Assembly: GCA_964036045.1 (NCBI GenBank)
Contig: OZ038385.1
Span: 57,507,919 to 57,571,918, forward strand
Length of the DNA: 64,000 nt
Source: Eutreptiella sp. 'Long Island Sound 2002'
Taxonomy: Eukaryota > Euglenozoa > Euglenophyceae > Eutreptiales > Eutreptiaceae
Direction: 5' to 3'
Below the pieces are notes generated by a model that saw nothing but the letters and a program-made list of their open reading frames with translations, was not told where the DNA came from and made no database searches. The first letter of the stretch is position 1, and every line of letters begins with the position of its first letter. Positions 1 through 10,068 of this stretch are shown here, piece by piece. Position numbers and translations under genes: made by a program.

Positions 1-127
1 CAGCACTGATGTGAGTGACACCAGGCGACAACGCAAGAAGCGAAGGCTCAGGAAGCGCAGGAACTCAGGACAGGGTCGATAGTAGCCCCTGCACAATGGT
101 GCAGACACCTCGCACAGTCTGAAGCAC

Positions 128-230
128 CTGTGTTCTGACGCAGAATTTGCAACACATGAGCTGCGTCTTGTCGCAGTAGAGCCTGCGACACACGAGCTGT
201 GTTCTGTCGCAGTGAGCAGCAACACGCACA
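128..230. repeat. Imperfect tandem repeat, about 33-35 bp, three copies
   Basis: Three copies of a unit beginning CTGYGTYYTG and containing a CGCAG block start at 128, 161 and 196. They sit just upstream of the open frame at 287. The copies differ by several substitutions and small indels. No function is apparent. Confidence 0.6.
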
Positions 231-286
231 GGAGAACACCAAGCAGCTGAACGCCGCGTCCTGTCGCGGACAGGCACCCAGGCGTC

Positions 287-886
287 ATGCCGTCTGGGAA
301 GACGCAGCAGGAGAAGGGAACTCACCAGCAGCGGTATGGCCCGTACACACACATCCAGTTCAAGGTGCAAGCACTGAGTCAGCTGGACGCCATTGCGAAC
401 GAAGGACTGCAAGCAGTTGAAGCAGAACTGACCACAATGGCCTGGGCCCGCAATCAGCAGATCTGGATCCGACTGGACCAACCACATGGCACCAGGATGC
501 ACTGTGAGATTGTGGACAACCATGGGGAACCGCTGCAGATGAGCAATCAGGAGCTCTATTCGGTGATGGTCCAGATCAACTGGACCCTGAAGACCCAGGC
601 TTTGGCGAACATGCAGGTCCAGTGGCGACCCAAAAGTGCAGGCAAGTGGCACCCGTTCCAGTGGGAGGCGATCCTCCACTGTCCGACAGCAGAAGGGCAT
701 AGAGCGGTGCCCTCCTCGGTAAGCAGAATTGGCGATTGCATGCATGTGTGGCTGGCAGGCCGAGCGGACCTCTTGCGACTGTTCCAAAGAACGCTCTTCA
801 GGCAGGCGGACCCGGTACCCGGGGACGCTGTGCGGTCCCTTTACACACTGCTGAACACACCCCCATGCGAAAGAAGATATGCATGA
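287..886 (+). CDS. Hypothetical protein, 199 aa, family not recognised
   Basis: This is an uninterrupted ATG-to-stop frame of 199 codons. The protein has mixed, protein-like composition with few low-complexity stretches: a basic, Gln-rich start (MPSGKTQQEKG), a charged middle part with several Trp residues (WARNQQIWIRLDQPHGTRM, then NWTLK and WRPK), and a C-terminal part with an LLRLFQRTLF segment. No signal peptide, membrane segment or catalytic motif was seen, and I do not recognise the family. The compositional contrast with the surrounding repeat-rich DNA favours real coding, either as a single-exon gene or as one exon of a longer gene. The last residues, near 840-886, may be read-through past a splice donor. 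Short tandem repeats lie directly upstream and an 8-bp tandem repeat lies just downstream. Confidence 0.45.
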   Translation: MPSGKTQQEKGTHQQRYGPYTHIQFKVQALSQLDAIANEGLQAVEAELTTMAWARNQQIWIRLDQPHGTRMHCEIVDNHGEPLQMSNQELYSVMVQINWTLKTQALANMQVQWRPKSAGKWHPFQWEAILHCPTAEGHRAVPSSVSRIGDCMHVWLAGRADLLRLFQRTLFRQADPVPGDAVRSLYTLLNTPPCERRYA

Positions 887-921
887 CAGGGGGTGACAAC
901 AAGGAGAAGAAGAGTGAAGCG

Positions 922-969
922 CATGGTGCCATGGTGCCATGGTGCCATGGTGCCATGGTGCCATGGTGC
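922..969. repeat. 8-bp tandem repeat (CATGGTGC)6
   Basis: Six uninterrupted copies of CATGGTGC are present, each junction creating the palindrome CCATGG. It is a typical slippage microsatellite and lies immediately 5' of the tRNA-like module. Confidence 0.9.
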
Positions 970-975
970 AGATGA

Positions 976-1045
976 CCCATCGTCGTGGCCCAGTGGATAC
1001 ACCGCACCTCTTCTGTCCCGTGGAGGATGGTTCGAACCCCGGGGG
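976..1045 (+). other. tRNA-like Pol III module (SINE head or tRNA pseudogene)
   Basis: A perfect box A match, TGGCCCAGTGG, lies at 986-996 and a near-perfect box B, GGTTCGAACCC, at 1029-1039. The spacing is what an internal type 2 Pol III promoter requires. The anticodon arm and acceptor stem do not pair cleanly, so this is more likely a tRNA-derived SINE head or a decayed tRNA than a working tRNA gene. A poly-G run follows the T-arm region directly. No Pol III T-run terminator is obvious; the first short T run lies in the CCCCCTTTTTT block near 1080. Confidence 0.45.
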
Positions 1046-1796
1046 GGATAGAAATGCACCAAGCAACCCGAACCCCCTTTTTTGGGCGCGGGAGAGAGGG
1101 AAAGAGACACAGAGTTAGAGAGAGAGAGGGTAGAGCACGGTGAGAAAGGAACAGAGAGGCGCAACAGTAGAGGATGAGCAGGGGAGAGCACGAGAGAATG
1201 AGGGAGAGAGTAGGAGAGAGACCCACAGAGCGAGAGACCGGGGCTAACCGGCGCAAAGGGAGGTGGTGGGTTCGAGCTGACCAGGGTTCGGGCTGAGCAG
1301 GGTGGGTTCGAGCAGAGCGAGGTGAAAGGGACGCCACGGAGACACGGAACAGTCAAGAAATGAAAAAGCAGGGCGCCGTAGCGCCCCTGAGCCACAGGCA
1401 CAACACGTTGTCACGTGTTGCACAGCCAAAGCACGACTGGGGCGGCGAGAGTGCGGCCCATGTGAGGATGACGAAAGCAAGTAGACATGAATGTGTGGGC
1501 GGCATGCGCATGCATCGTGGGGAGCAGACGTGGTATGCGCCACACGCATAACAGCAATGACTTGTTGAGTTGCCTGACAGAGGGAGCGCATGCTGAAATT
1601 CTGAGACGCCTTTGCGCCAACCAAGGCGCCATTGCGCCCCTAAGGATGGAGTTTGACACGACCTCACGACCTGCAGGGCAAGGGTTAGAGACTAACCGGC
1701 ACTGTGGGTGGGTGGTGGGTGCGAGCTGACCTCGATGTCCAGAGGAACAGTGCCAATGCACAGCCAGCAGCCACCTGGTGTGGTACAGAACTGGTC
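1046..1796. other. Non-coding stretch with purine-rich tract and GC hairpins
   Basis: Positions 1085-1215 form a strongly purine-rich GAGAG/GGGAGA tract. From 1262 to 1320 the phrase GGTTCGAGC or GGTTCGGGC recurs three times. Two similar small hairpins read GGCGCCNTNGCGCCCCT, near 1371-1388 and 1625-1642. A short inverted repeat CAACACG/CGTGTTG is present near 1399-1419. I see no convincing gene. Confidence 0.5.
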
Positions 1797-1912
1797 TACG
1801 CTGCAGTGCAGCAAGCAAAACACTGAACAATGTGGTTATGACCATGCGCCTGTGACACGGGGGCGTATGCGAGCCCAGTTTCCGTTGCCTCATGGCCCCC
1901 CGTGCTTCTGAA
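1797..1912 (+). repeat. Dispersed repeat A, copy 1
   Basis: About 116 bp starting GCTGCAGTGCAGCAAG is clearly similar to 19841-19956 in the same orientation. Shared blocks include TATGACCAT, GCCTGTG, a CACGG block, TATGCGAG, CAGT and CCGTTG. The copies are diverged by substitutions and small indels. They probably belong to an interspersed element family of unknown class. Confidence 0.6.
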
Positions 1913-2141
1913 GGCCTCGCTAGGCCCAGGCCTTGGTGCCTCTAGGCCCTAGTTGGGTTGTGACAAGGCCGGCACTCATGGCCCCTGCGTGAGCGCACTG
2001 GGGCCTCATTGAACTCCCAACCCTTGCATGGGAGCACACTAGGGCCTCATTGAACTCATCGCCGTGTAGGGACTGATTGAACTCCTGGCCCTTGCGTGGG
2101 AGCGCATTGGGGCCTCGTTGAACTCTTGGCCCTGCTGGGGG

Positions 2142-2330
2142 GTAGTGGGTAGTGGGACTCCTGTGCACTGCCACGCTGCTTGGGGGCAGTGGGCAGTGGA
2201 ACTCCTGATGTACACTGCCACACTCCTCGGAAGCAGTGGGCAGTGGGATTTCTTTAGTACACTGCCTCATTGCTGAGGGGCAGTGGGCAGTGGGACTCCT
2301 TTAGTGCATCGCCACACCGTTGGGGAGCGC
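2142..2330. repeat. 44-47 bp tandem repeat, four copies
   Basis: The phrase GCAGTGGGCAGTGG (first copy GTAGTGGGTAGTGG) starts at 2142, 2186, 2233 and 2280, so the periods are 44, 47 and 47 bp. Each copy continues with an ACTCCT-like block and a CACTGCC-like block. A second phrase, GGGCCTCATTGAACTC, recurs at 2001 and 2042, with variants near 2111 and 2335. No coding potential. Confidence 0.75.
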
Positions 2331-2407
2331 ACTGGGGCCTCTTTGAAGTCATGGCTCCTGTGTTGGAGCGCACTGGGACCACTTCGAAGTAATGGCCCTA
2401 GCGCGTG

Positions 2408-2465
2408 AGATGTGATGTGATGTGATGTGATGTGCAGCAATGCGACGCGATGCGGTGTGATGTGT
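2408..2465. repeat. TGATG-type microsatellite
   Basis: GATGTGATGTGATGTGATGTG and degenerate continuations (GCGACGCGATGCGG) form a short simple repeat just upstream of the retroelement remnant. Confidence 0.7.
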
Positions 2466-2574
2466 TGCCTTGTGTTGTAAGCCTTCGTCCACCAGGCTGT
2501 GAGTAGTGTTGAACGAACGGTGGGCAGGCATTCGTGAACGACTACATTGAAGACGGCCCGGGACCGAGCGGAAT

Positions 2575-3290
2575 GTATTTCTGCAAGTTGGACGTGTCCA
2601 ACATGTTTTGGAGCTGCTATCTACCCCTGGCGGAGAGGGGGGTCCATACACATTGGAGTATTTAAAGAAGTCTACGGCTTTCATAGCTTACCGTTTGGAT
2701 GGACACACCGCCCTGCGATGGCCACATAACTGCTATTGATTACGCTGGCGAAATTCAAGATGTAGGGGGTGAAGACGGTCTAGTACATTGATGATATACT
2801 GGTGTATGGAGAAGACAGAGAGGTAGTAGGACGTGCGGGACAGCAACTCCGAGACCTGGGACTCCTGTGGGCGGATAGACCCAGCAGGGAAGCCAGCCCG
2901 CCCACGGCATGGATAATGTGGGGGCATGTGAATGCAAAGTACACGCCGCAACAAGTTCTGTGGGCCCCGGCAGAGGCGATCGCCATGATGATGCAGCCAT
3001 GGACAACGTGCTGACGAGACACAACAGAGGAGATATGGTCGTATGTTGATGCCGCGGAGCAGGGCGGCGCATACATGGTGGGTATGTGGTCAGACGAGAT
3101 AGGGGCCCGGCTGTGGGAGGTGGTCCCGGAAGTATGGAACAAGCGAGCCGCGGAACTGCATGGAGTTGAGAGGGTAGTAAAGCTGGCGGCACACCTGGGC
3201 TCAAGGATTTACACCTCGGGTTGGACAACTTCGCAGCCATTTGGGCCGTTTTGTGTAGGAGGACAAAGATATACCATTGGGCTAGTGAAA
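2575..3290 (+). pseudogene. Decayed retroelement: reverse transcriptase plus RNase H
   Basis: Motifs of a reverse transcriptase occur in order but in different frames. Motif A is KLDVSNMFW (Asp at 2591). The motif B region is LPFGWTHRPAMAT (about 2690-2728). Motif C is YIDDILVYGEDRE (YIDD at 2784-2795) and is directly preceded by an in-frame TAG. An RNase H-like block follows: YVDAAEQGGAYMVG (Asp at 3048), a RAAELHG segment (Glu at 3153) and LDNFAAIWAVL (Asp at 3223), which reproduces the D-E-D order of RNase H active sites. Frameshifts lie between motifs A and B and between B and C, and stops include the TAA after MAT, the TAG before YIDD and the TGA at about 3013. The copy is therefore dead. 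RT followed by RNase H is usual for LTR-type and DIRS-type elements; I could not decide the class. No protease, integrase or LTRs were identified. Confidence 0.8.
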
Positions 3291-4560
3291 ATTTTACTTG
3301 GAGGGGAGGGGGGCCCTTGGAACCCCCGCAATTTTGGGGGGGGGTTGCGGAAAGGGGCTCTAAGGGCCACAAGCTGATTTCCTCAATACAAATGTGTGAA
3401 ATCTTGCCTCCAACGATTTGGGGGGGGGGGCAGTGCATGTTCACAAGGCACAACCCCCCCCCCCCCCCATTCCGGTCGCCGGAAATGCCAGAACATGCCG
3501 GAACAATTTGCCGGAACATTGTGATTCTGTGAGGCTTGATGTTCTTCAGTGAAAATACTTGCTTTTGGTGTTTTGCTCTTATTGCATGGGGGCATTTTAC
3601 TTTGGGGGGGGATTTGGAATATTAATGAAAAATATTGAATAAAGAGAGCCAGCCCTTGGGGGGAGTATCAGACGCGGTGCGCGCGCGGTGCATGCGCGGT
3701 GCGGGTACTGGGGTTGTTCCGTAGACCCTTTCATCCAGAGCCAATCAGGGGGAATGGTAATGCCTCAAGAGCCCACCAGGTACCATTTACAACTCCTCTC
3801 CCAGTAGACCATCTCCGAGGGAAGTTGTTCAAATACCTGACGCGGTGCGGATGCGGTGCGCGCGCGGTGCACGCGCGGTGCGCGCGCGGTGCGGATACTC
3901 CCCCTTGGAGCCTCCTCCAGGGGGGGCGGGGTTGGAAAAGGGGCTCCAAGGGCCCCCCACCCCCCAAATATATTTTTCGGGAGCCCCTGGACAGAGCTAC
4001 GATTGTGAGACACATCCAACAGACCCGTATGTAGAGTGGAATTCATCTTAAATTATCTTATGTACTGTCACGGTGGAATCCGGCGGATGCCATCTCCAGG
4101 ACTTTTGCATGGGGTGGGGCAGTGTGCGCGGTGGTGGAGGCCAGGGCCACAAACCTGGCTCTCAGAACACTGTGGCATGTGCCCTGCACACCCATGGCGT
4201 CCACATGTTATAGGGGTTCGGGACTGGTTTCTCTTTTTCATGTCTTCTGATACTCTTTATTTTTCTGTTGATGGCACCTGTGGCAGGCGGCTACGGGCGG
4301 GCCACTCCCAGCAGCCATTTCTCTAGGAGCTCCCCTGCTACCAGTGCTGTATGACAGTTGTTTTGGTGCCTGGAAATTTGGTTGCCACGGCCATCAGAGT
4401 TTGGCGTATGGGGGGAGGACAGGACCACAGACACATGTGCAGACGTCCCACGGACACATGTGCAGACGTCCTAGCAAAGGGCAGCATGCAGACAGCGACT
4501 ACATGTGTGAGTGACCAGAGTTTATATAAACCAGTGTACTGCATTGATCTCTGTGATAGT
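3291..4560. other. Non-coding, G/C homopolymers and GCGGTGC repeats
   Basis: The stretch contains runs of ten or more G or C (near 3420 and 3460) and two blocks built from GCGGTGC heptamers and GCGCGC (3671-3707 and 3840-3893). Around the blocks the sequence is partly inverted: CTTGGGGGGAGTATC lies before the first and GATACTCCCCCTTGG after the second. It may be retroelement flank. I see no gene in 3910-4560. Confidence 0.45.
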
Positions 4561-4926
4561 TGCATGGGAAGAGCTGTACATGGCTGGCTGGAGACAGGTG
4601 CATTTGAACGACTGTGGAATGCTGACTATTGCAGAGAGGGACAGGGCTGGTGTCGCAGCAAAACCGACGTTTTGCCAAAAACACATGTTTTGCATTCCTT
4701 CCCAGAATTTTCTCTGTTTGTGGCCCACCCACCTACCCAGCGGGGTGGGGCCTTATTTCAGAGCAGTGTAGGTTTCACTTTGAGCCAACGACAGATGTTG
4801 GCACTCCAGCCCGTGTCAGACCTGCATGGGAAGAGCTGTACATGGCTGGCTGGAGATAGATGCATTTGAATGACTGCGGAATGCTGACTATTGCAGAGAG
4901 GGACAGGGCTGGTGTCGCAGCAAAAC
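4561..4926 (+). repeat. Pair of 104-bp direct repeats
   Basis: Positions 4561-4664 and 4823-4926 share a 104-bp sequence, TGCATGGGAAGAGCTG... to ...GTCGCAGCAAAAC, with only a handful of differences. They are 262 bp apart. This is a recent local duplication with no recognised coding function. Confidence 0.9.
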
Positions 4927-5247
4927 AATGGCTGCAGGGACCCAGAAATTGTTGTTGAGTACCTACTCCGATACCTACTCCTACTCCGTTCTGGTAGTTG
5001 ACTCTGATGTGTGTTGAGTTGCACGGGTCGTGTGTAGGCTGTGCATGTTCAGGGTGTCTGATACCTCTGCAAGGTATGAGCATAAAGAGATGAATGCTAA
5101 TTTGGCAGCTCAGAAAACAATTTTTCCTCCACCACTACAATATACCTAGCAAGACAAGGCAGTGGTGGCTCATTTTCAGTTGGACACTTCTTTGGGTTTT
5201 TTACAATATTTGTAGTGGTTTCGGGCCGCTTCAAACAGCTTTGCACC

Positions 5248-7278
5248 ATGCACCATGGCGCATGGTGTACCACACAGCCACAGTTGGACTACGCACTGTC
5301 CTGCTTGCAACCCTCGCAGCCGGTCATGTCGCCGCCATTGATCCTTGAGCTATGGGAATTTGTTGCTGCGTTCCTGCAGTCTGATTCGCTCAGCCAAGTT
5401 TGTACGAAACTGCGGCGTTTACTGGGCAGACGGTACCTGCAGATGCTGTGCAGCTCAGACCACGCTGCTGCCCATGTCGCGTCCCTTGCAGGGACTCTGC
5501 GGTCCGTTCGGTTAAAGATGCCATCCCATGTTCCCACTGCAGTGCTCTGGGCGCGTGCTGTGGCTGATGCCCTCGGAGCAGCGTCCCATTTGCATTCCTT
5601 GACGCTGACCTACGGGCCTTTTGGAGCGCCGGGAGGGGACAGCACCGCCCGCATCGATGCCACAGTCCCGCTTGTGCTGCACTCCCCCACCATCTTTGAG
5701 AGTCCCTACAAAGTGGGGCCTGCGGGGGCTGTGGCGCTGGTGGCATTGAAGCATGCCCCAGTGCTGCACACGCTGGCTATCGACCTGTACAACAGTGAAG
5801 TGGCGAATGCAGGGGCGGAGGCCATTGCGGTACTCAGGGAATGCCCGACCCTCCACATCTTGACTCTTGATCTCCGGTGGAATGAAATTAGTGTCCGTGG
5901 AGCTCAGGCACTTGCTGGGCTGAAGGACGCTCCTGCCCTGCAGTGCCTGGTGCTTAACCTCCGCAACAATAGGGTGGAAGACAGTGGGGCGCAGGCGCTT
6001 GCCACCCTGAAGGATTGTGCGACCTTGCACACCCTGACCCTTGATCTTGGGTCAAACAGAGTGGATACAACAGGGGCGCTGGCACTTGCCGCACTGAAGG
6101 ATGCGCCCCTACTGCACACCCTGACCCTCGACCTCTACAACAATGTAGTGGGGGATGCAGGTGCGCATGCGCTGGCTGCACTGAAGGATGGACCAAGGCT
6201 GCGGTCTTTGACCCTGGACATAGGGTCAAATGAGATAGGCAACAGCGGTGCACAGGCCCTTGCAGCATTCAAGCATGCTCTGGTGCTGGAGTCTTTGACC
6301 CTCAATCTGCGCAACAACCGCATTGGAGATATGGGTGCACAGGCGCTTGTTGCACTGAAAGATGCCCCTGCACTGCAGGCACTGAAACTGGATCTGCGAC
6401 TGAACAAAATTGGTGACAGTGGTGCACAAAGTTTTGCTGCTCTGAAGGATGCCTCCACAATGCACACGCTTACACTTGACCTATATAACAATCTCGTGGG
6501 AGACATTGGTGCAGAGGCTTTGGCGGAACTCAAATGGGCTCCTTCTCTTCACACTTTGACCCTGGATCTCAGGTCAAATGAAGTTGGCAACCGTGGTGCC
6601 TTGGTGCTCGCGACGTTGAAAGAGGCCCCTATGCTGCAGAATCTGACGCTCAATCTTCGCAACAATAGATTGGGGGACGTTGGTGCCCAGGCGTTGGCCG
6701 GATTTAAGGATGCACCTGCTCTTCAGACCCTGAATCTGGATTTTAGATCAAATGAGATCAGTGACATTGGTGCTCAGGCACTTGCTGCCCTGAAGGGTGC
6801 CACTGTACTGCACACGCTGAGCCTTTTTCTTTACAATAACAGATTGGGAGACACTGGTGCGTGTGCTCTGGCTGCCTTTAAGGATGCACCAGCCCTCCAC
6901 ACTCTCAACCTTGATCTCAAGTCCAATGAAATCGGTGACGCTGGCGCACAGGCGCTTGCTGCTCTAAAGACTGCCCCTGCACTGAATACCCTGACTCTTG
7001 ATCTCTGCAACAATTTTGTGGGAAATACTGGCGCACAAGCACTTGCCACCCTCAAGGATGCCACAAGCCTGCAGGCCCTGCACCTTGATCTCGAGTCAAA
7101 CAAAGTGGGTGATGTTGGTGCTCAGGCGCTTTCGGCATTGAAGGATGCCCCCATGTTGCACACACTGAACCTGGATCTGAGATGGAATGAAATTGGTGAC
7201 ACTGGTGCACAGGCGCTTGCGGCATTGCAGGATAGCTCCGCAATGCATATCTTGACCCTTGATTCTTTCGATCTTTGA
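5248..7278 (+). CDS. F-box-like leucine-rich repeat protein (17 x 29-residue LRR)
   Basis: This uninterrupted frame starts at the outermost ATG (5248); a second candidate ATG at 5326 directly precedes the first recognisable domain. From that second Met, MSPPLILELWEFVAAFLQSD followed by an arginine-rich segment resembles an F-box. A short divergent LRR-like part follows. From 5761 to 7239 there are exactly 17 repeats of 29 codons (87 bp) without one indel, then a partial repeat and a stop. The consensus is LHTLTLDLxxNxxGDxGAQALAALKDAP, the ribonuclease-inhibitor (RI/NLRC-like) class of LRR. LRR domains of this kind bind proteins; with an F-box they commonly recruit substrates to SCF ubiquitin ligases, which here is an inference. 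No membrane segment was seen. A polyT tract lies near 7431. It is the most convincing intact gene in the window. Confidence 0.88.
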   Translation: MHHGAWCTTQPQLDYALSCLQPSQPVMSPPLILELWEFVAAFLQSDSLSQVCTKLRRLLGRRYLQMLCSSDHAAAHVASLAGTLRSVRLKMPSHVPTAVLWARAVADALGAASHLHSLTLTYGPFGAPGGDSTARIDATVPLVLHSPTIFESPYKVGPAGAVALVALKHAPVLHTLAIDLYNSEVANAGAEAIAVLRECPTLHILTLDLRWNEISVRGAQALAGLKDAPALQCLVLNLRNNRVEDSGAQALATLKDCATLHTLTLDLGSNRVDTTGALALAALKDAPLLHTLTLDLYNNVVGDAGAHALAALKDGPRLRSLTLDIGSNEIGNSGAQALAAFKHALVLESLTLNLRNNRIGDMGAQALVALKDAPALQALKLDLRLNKIGDSGAQSFAALKDASTMHTLTLDLYNNLVGDIGAEALAELKWAPSLHTLTLDLRSNEVGNRGALVLATLKEAPMLQNLTLNLRNNRLGDVGAQALAGFKDAPALQTLNLDFRSNEISDIGAQALAALKGATVLHTLSLFLYNNRLGDTGACALAAFKDAPALHTLNLDLKSNEIGDAGAQALAALKTAPALNTLTLDLCNNFVGNTGAQALATLKDATSLQALHLDLESNKVGDVGAQALSALKDAPMLHTLNLDLRWNEIGDTGAQALAALQDSSAMHILTLDSFDL

Positions 7279-9216
7279 CCTGGAATCCCAACTGTTGGTG
7301 GGCTGATGGCTCATGAATGCACTCACTGTCGTTGCACAGGTATGCAGGTTTTGATCAACAAAAGATTTTTCTTTCTGCCTTTTTACCTTCTCCTCAAAGT
7401 TCACCCCTAATCATTTTTATGTGGCGAGCTTTTTTTTTTTTTTCATCCCATCATCAGGTTGCTCGAGACATCCCCCAGCCCTTCGAATTCACTACTAGCT
7501 TTCTGTTGGAGTTTGATTGCTTTGTTGTGGAATCACAGGCATGCAAGTGCGACAGAATGTTGGTGATGGACCATTCCTCTCTTGTCAAACAGTATAAAAA
7601 GGCAGAGCTGACAAACAAAGCTCACTAAAAAAATTGATCAGCTGTCTTATTGAACCCTGGATGCAAATTCCTTCCTCGGTACCAGCCACTGGGTGGTCTG
7701 GAGCACCACGTGCTTTTTGTGCCCAGGTCAGAAGCCATTTGTTGGGCCGCCATCTGTTGGCCAGGGTTGGGATCAATGTGTACCGGCCATGTATTTGGCA
7801 GTCATTGATATACAAGCTCCTCATTCTTGGGCAGGCATTTCCGCATGCATGGGCCGGGAATAGTTTTGGCGTGAACACCACTGCTAGTGTCCATACTGTG
7901 GAAACCTCTCAAACAGACTTCGTGTTGTGAGCATTCGTGCCGTTGAGCTGCATGATCCGTCAGTCAAGTTTCTGTTTGGCCCCTCATGCGTGCTTTGTTG
8001 CTGGGTATTGATACTGACACACACGTGCTGTGCTAGTGTATATTGAACAGATGTCCAGTTTATACCCCTCTCCCCAATGCCATGTGTCTCGAAAATGTGG
8101 TTGCAAGGGGGCTCATCGATGGATTGGGCTTCATGTAACTGTGGAAAGATGGCCTGTTGGCGTGCAATGCTTGAATTATCAAAGGGAATTGAACCAGCTC
8201 AAAATGACTTGAAAACATCTGCTTGAGCGTCCCAAGGGATCCAACTACATGTTTGCAACGGCGCATTTTTGACCCTGTTTTTGACAATCTTTTTGGTCCT
8301 GAAATGAATGGGCACGCTAAATCCAAACAGCATCAAAACGGCAAAAAAGATCCAGTCAAGCATCTCCAGAATCGCTTTTTGAAAATGCGCTTTTGGGCGT
8401 TTCTGACAGCGTGGGCACAGTGCACGCACAGTGAGCGCACAGCGCCCAATCATAAGTTAGATTCCAGACCACCCTGGAAACCACGCACCAGATCGAGATC
8501 GAGGGCTGAGTGAGCAGTGAGGCGGTGAATTGGAAAATGGGTTGGCGAAGGAGATTTAATCCATCTTGAAGTGCTGATTCACTGCCTTCACCACATCAAT
8601 CCTTCTGTAGCAGTCTCAACCGAGATGAGGTGGAAAATATGATGTCCTGCAGCAGTGACTGTAAAAATGTATCACCATGTTTGGCCAAATGACAGCAATG
8701 GCTGAGTAATTGCTGCAATATGGAGGAAAGCAGGTCAAAAATGCCCTACACAGCGCATGTTGCACCCCCTTTGACCCATTATGAGTCTCAAGATGGCCAC
8801 CTTGGACCTAACCTGGGCCCACAACATTCTTACCACACAGATTGTAACATATTGCAAACCAGTGACCCACCCACATAATATTTCTTTCATATCTTAGTGG
8901 AGCACCCAACTAAGAAGAGAGTGCATATGATAATATTCAACCAATTCAAGGACTAATGGCTAAACTGTCTATGGTGGGGATGTTTAGGTTATCATTCATT
9001 CAGTCAGTCGGATATTCAGTGTATCAGAACTGACCATTGGCCCCCAAACCTCGGCCAGGTCCCCAAAATCAGAGCTCTGCAGGTTCAAGTGGGTAAACAA
9101 TCACAACACATGTGTGCATGACTCCATGTAATTGGCAGATTTGTCATCAAAACCATGTCTTATGCGGTTGCACTACATTTCATACCGAATTAAATTAGAT
9201 ACAGAATTAATACGGT
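7279..9216. other. Gene-free stretch after the LRR gene
   Basis: AT-richer sequence with a T run near 7431-7443, presumably including the 3' UTR of the LRR gene. Only short frames without protein-like character are present. No repeat family or RNA gene was recognised. Confidence 0.4.
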
Positions 9217-10068
9217 CCCTACGCCTGCTGTAGCTCAGACAAGGCCGTAACTTAGCCATAGAACGACGATGATCGTCACCCTCCGGAACCACTCCGGGAA
9301 CACTCGCAAGGCCATAGCTTAGCCATAAAACGACAATGGTCGTCACCCTCCGGAATCACTCTGGTAACACACTCAAGGCCATAGCTTAGACAAGGGGGGG
9401 GGGTAAAGTGCTCGGTCAGAAGGACCAGGTCAAGCTGACAGCCAAAATACAACATATTTTATCCTGTGTGAGACACAGCTCGCATGCCACCTGCGTGGTG
9501 GGACATATATTTGGACTTTGTTTACCTGTCACCTGTCCGTGCAGCAAGATGTTGCTGCCACGCTACGGGGGCAACTCAAAGAATGAGAAATGGTGACAGA
9601 TCACTACTATGTGTCTTGGCATGTAGTCCACCTGCAATTTCCAACTTTTTGTGGTCTCGAACGCTCAGAAGGCCGAAACAGCTGACCTCCGCACTAGGTT
9701 GTGCTTGGCTCTGGCAACAGGGCATACAGAATCCATATTTGTGCTTTATCTTCCCCTATCTTGGTGGTGGTGTGCGTGCCGGTAGTTGTATGTGTTGCTT
9801 GCAAGCTACGGCCTTGTCTAAGCTACAGTAGATGCACGGGACTTGCACACACACTTGGTGGCGGCTTTGCCGCTTTGCTGGACTCGTGGACGCGGCTCTG
9901 CCGCGTTTGAATGATTTGTGGACGCGGCTCTGCCGCGCTTCTGGAACAAACGAACAGTGTTTTCCTGCCAGTGGGATACCAGGGATGACGGCCATCGTTG
10001 GATTATGGCTAAGCTACAGTAGGCGTAGGGGTTGTGTTGATTTTGTGTAGCTTAGACAAGGGGGGGGA
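9217..10068. mobile_element. Foldback/MITE-like non-autonomous element
   Basis: The left end, CCCTACGCCTGCTGTAGCTC (9217-), reappears inverted at the right, with GAGCTACAGCAGGCGTAGGG-like sequence ending near 10030. The inverted similarity continues inward through the TTAGCCATA, ACGAYGRYCGTCA and CC-rich blocks. A further inverted copy lies at about 9801-9835. The left end also carries two tandem copies of a unit of about 70 bp (9243-9390). The direct phrase TAGCTTAGACAAGGGGGGGG occurs at both sides (near 9382 and 10048). The inside has no coding frame. This is the structure of a foldback or MITE-type DNA element. I could not define a target site duplication, so the exact ends are uncertain. 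Confidence 0.6.
9860..9937. repeat. Three GC-rich perfect hairpins
   Basis: GGCGGCTTTGCCGC (9860-9873), ACGCGGCTCTGCCGCGT (9890-9906) and ACGCGGCTCTGCCGCG (9922-9937) each form a short perfect stem with a 3-nt loop. The second and third lie in tandem copies of a unit of about 32 bp (GTGGACGCGGCTCTGCCGCG). They lie inside the foldback element. Confidence 0.8.

Noticed and set aside
65-1401. Long minus-strand open frames at 65-1066, 798-1337 and 841-1401
   Set aside because: They run opposite to the frame at 287-886 and through a simple repeat and a purine tract. Their composition is that of antisense shadow and low-complexity sequence.
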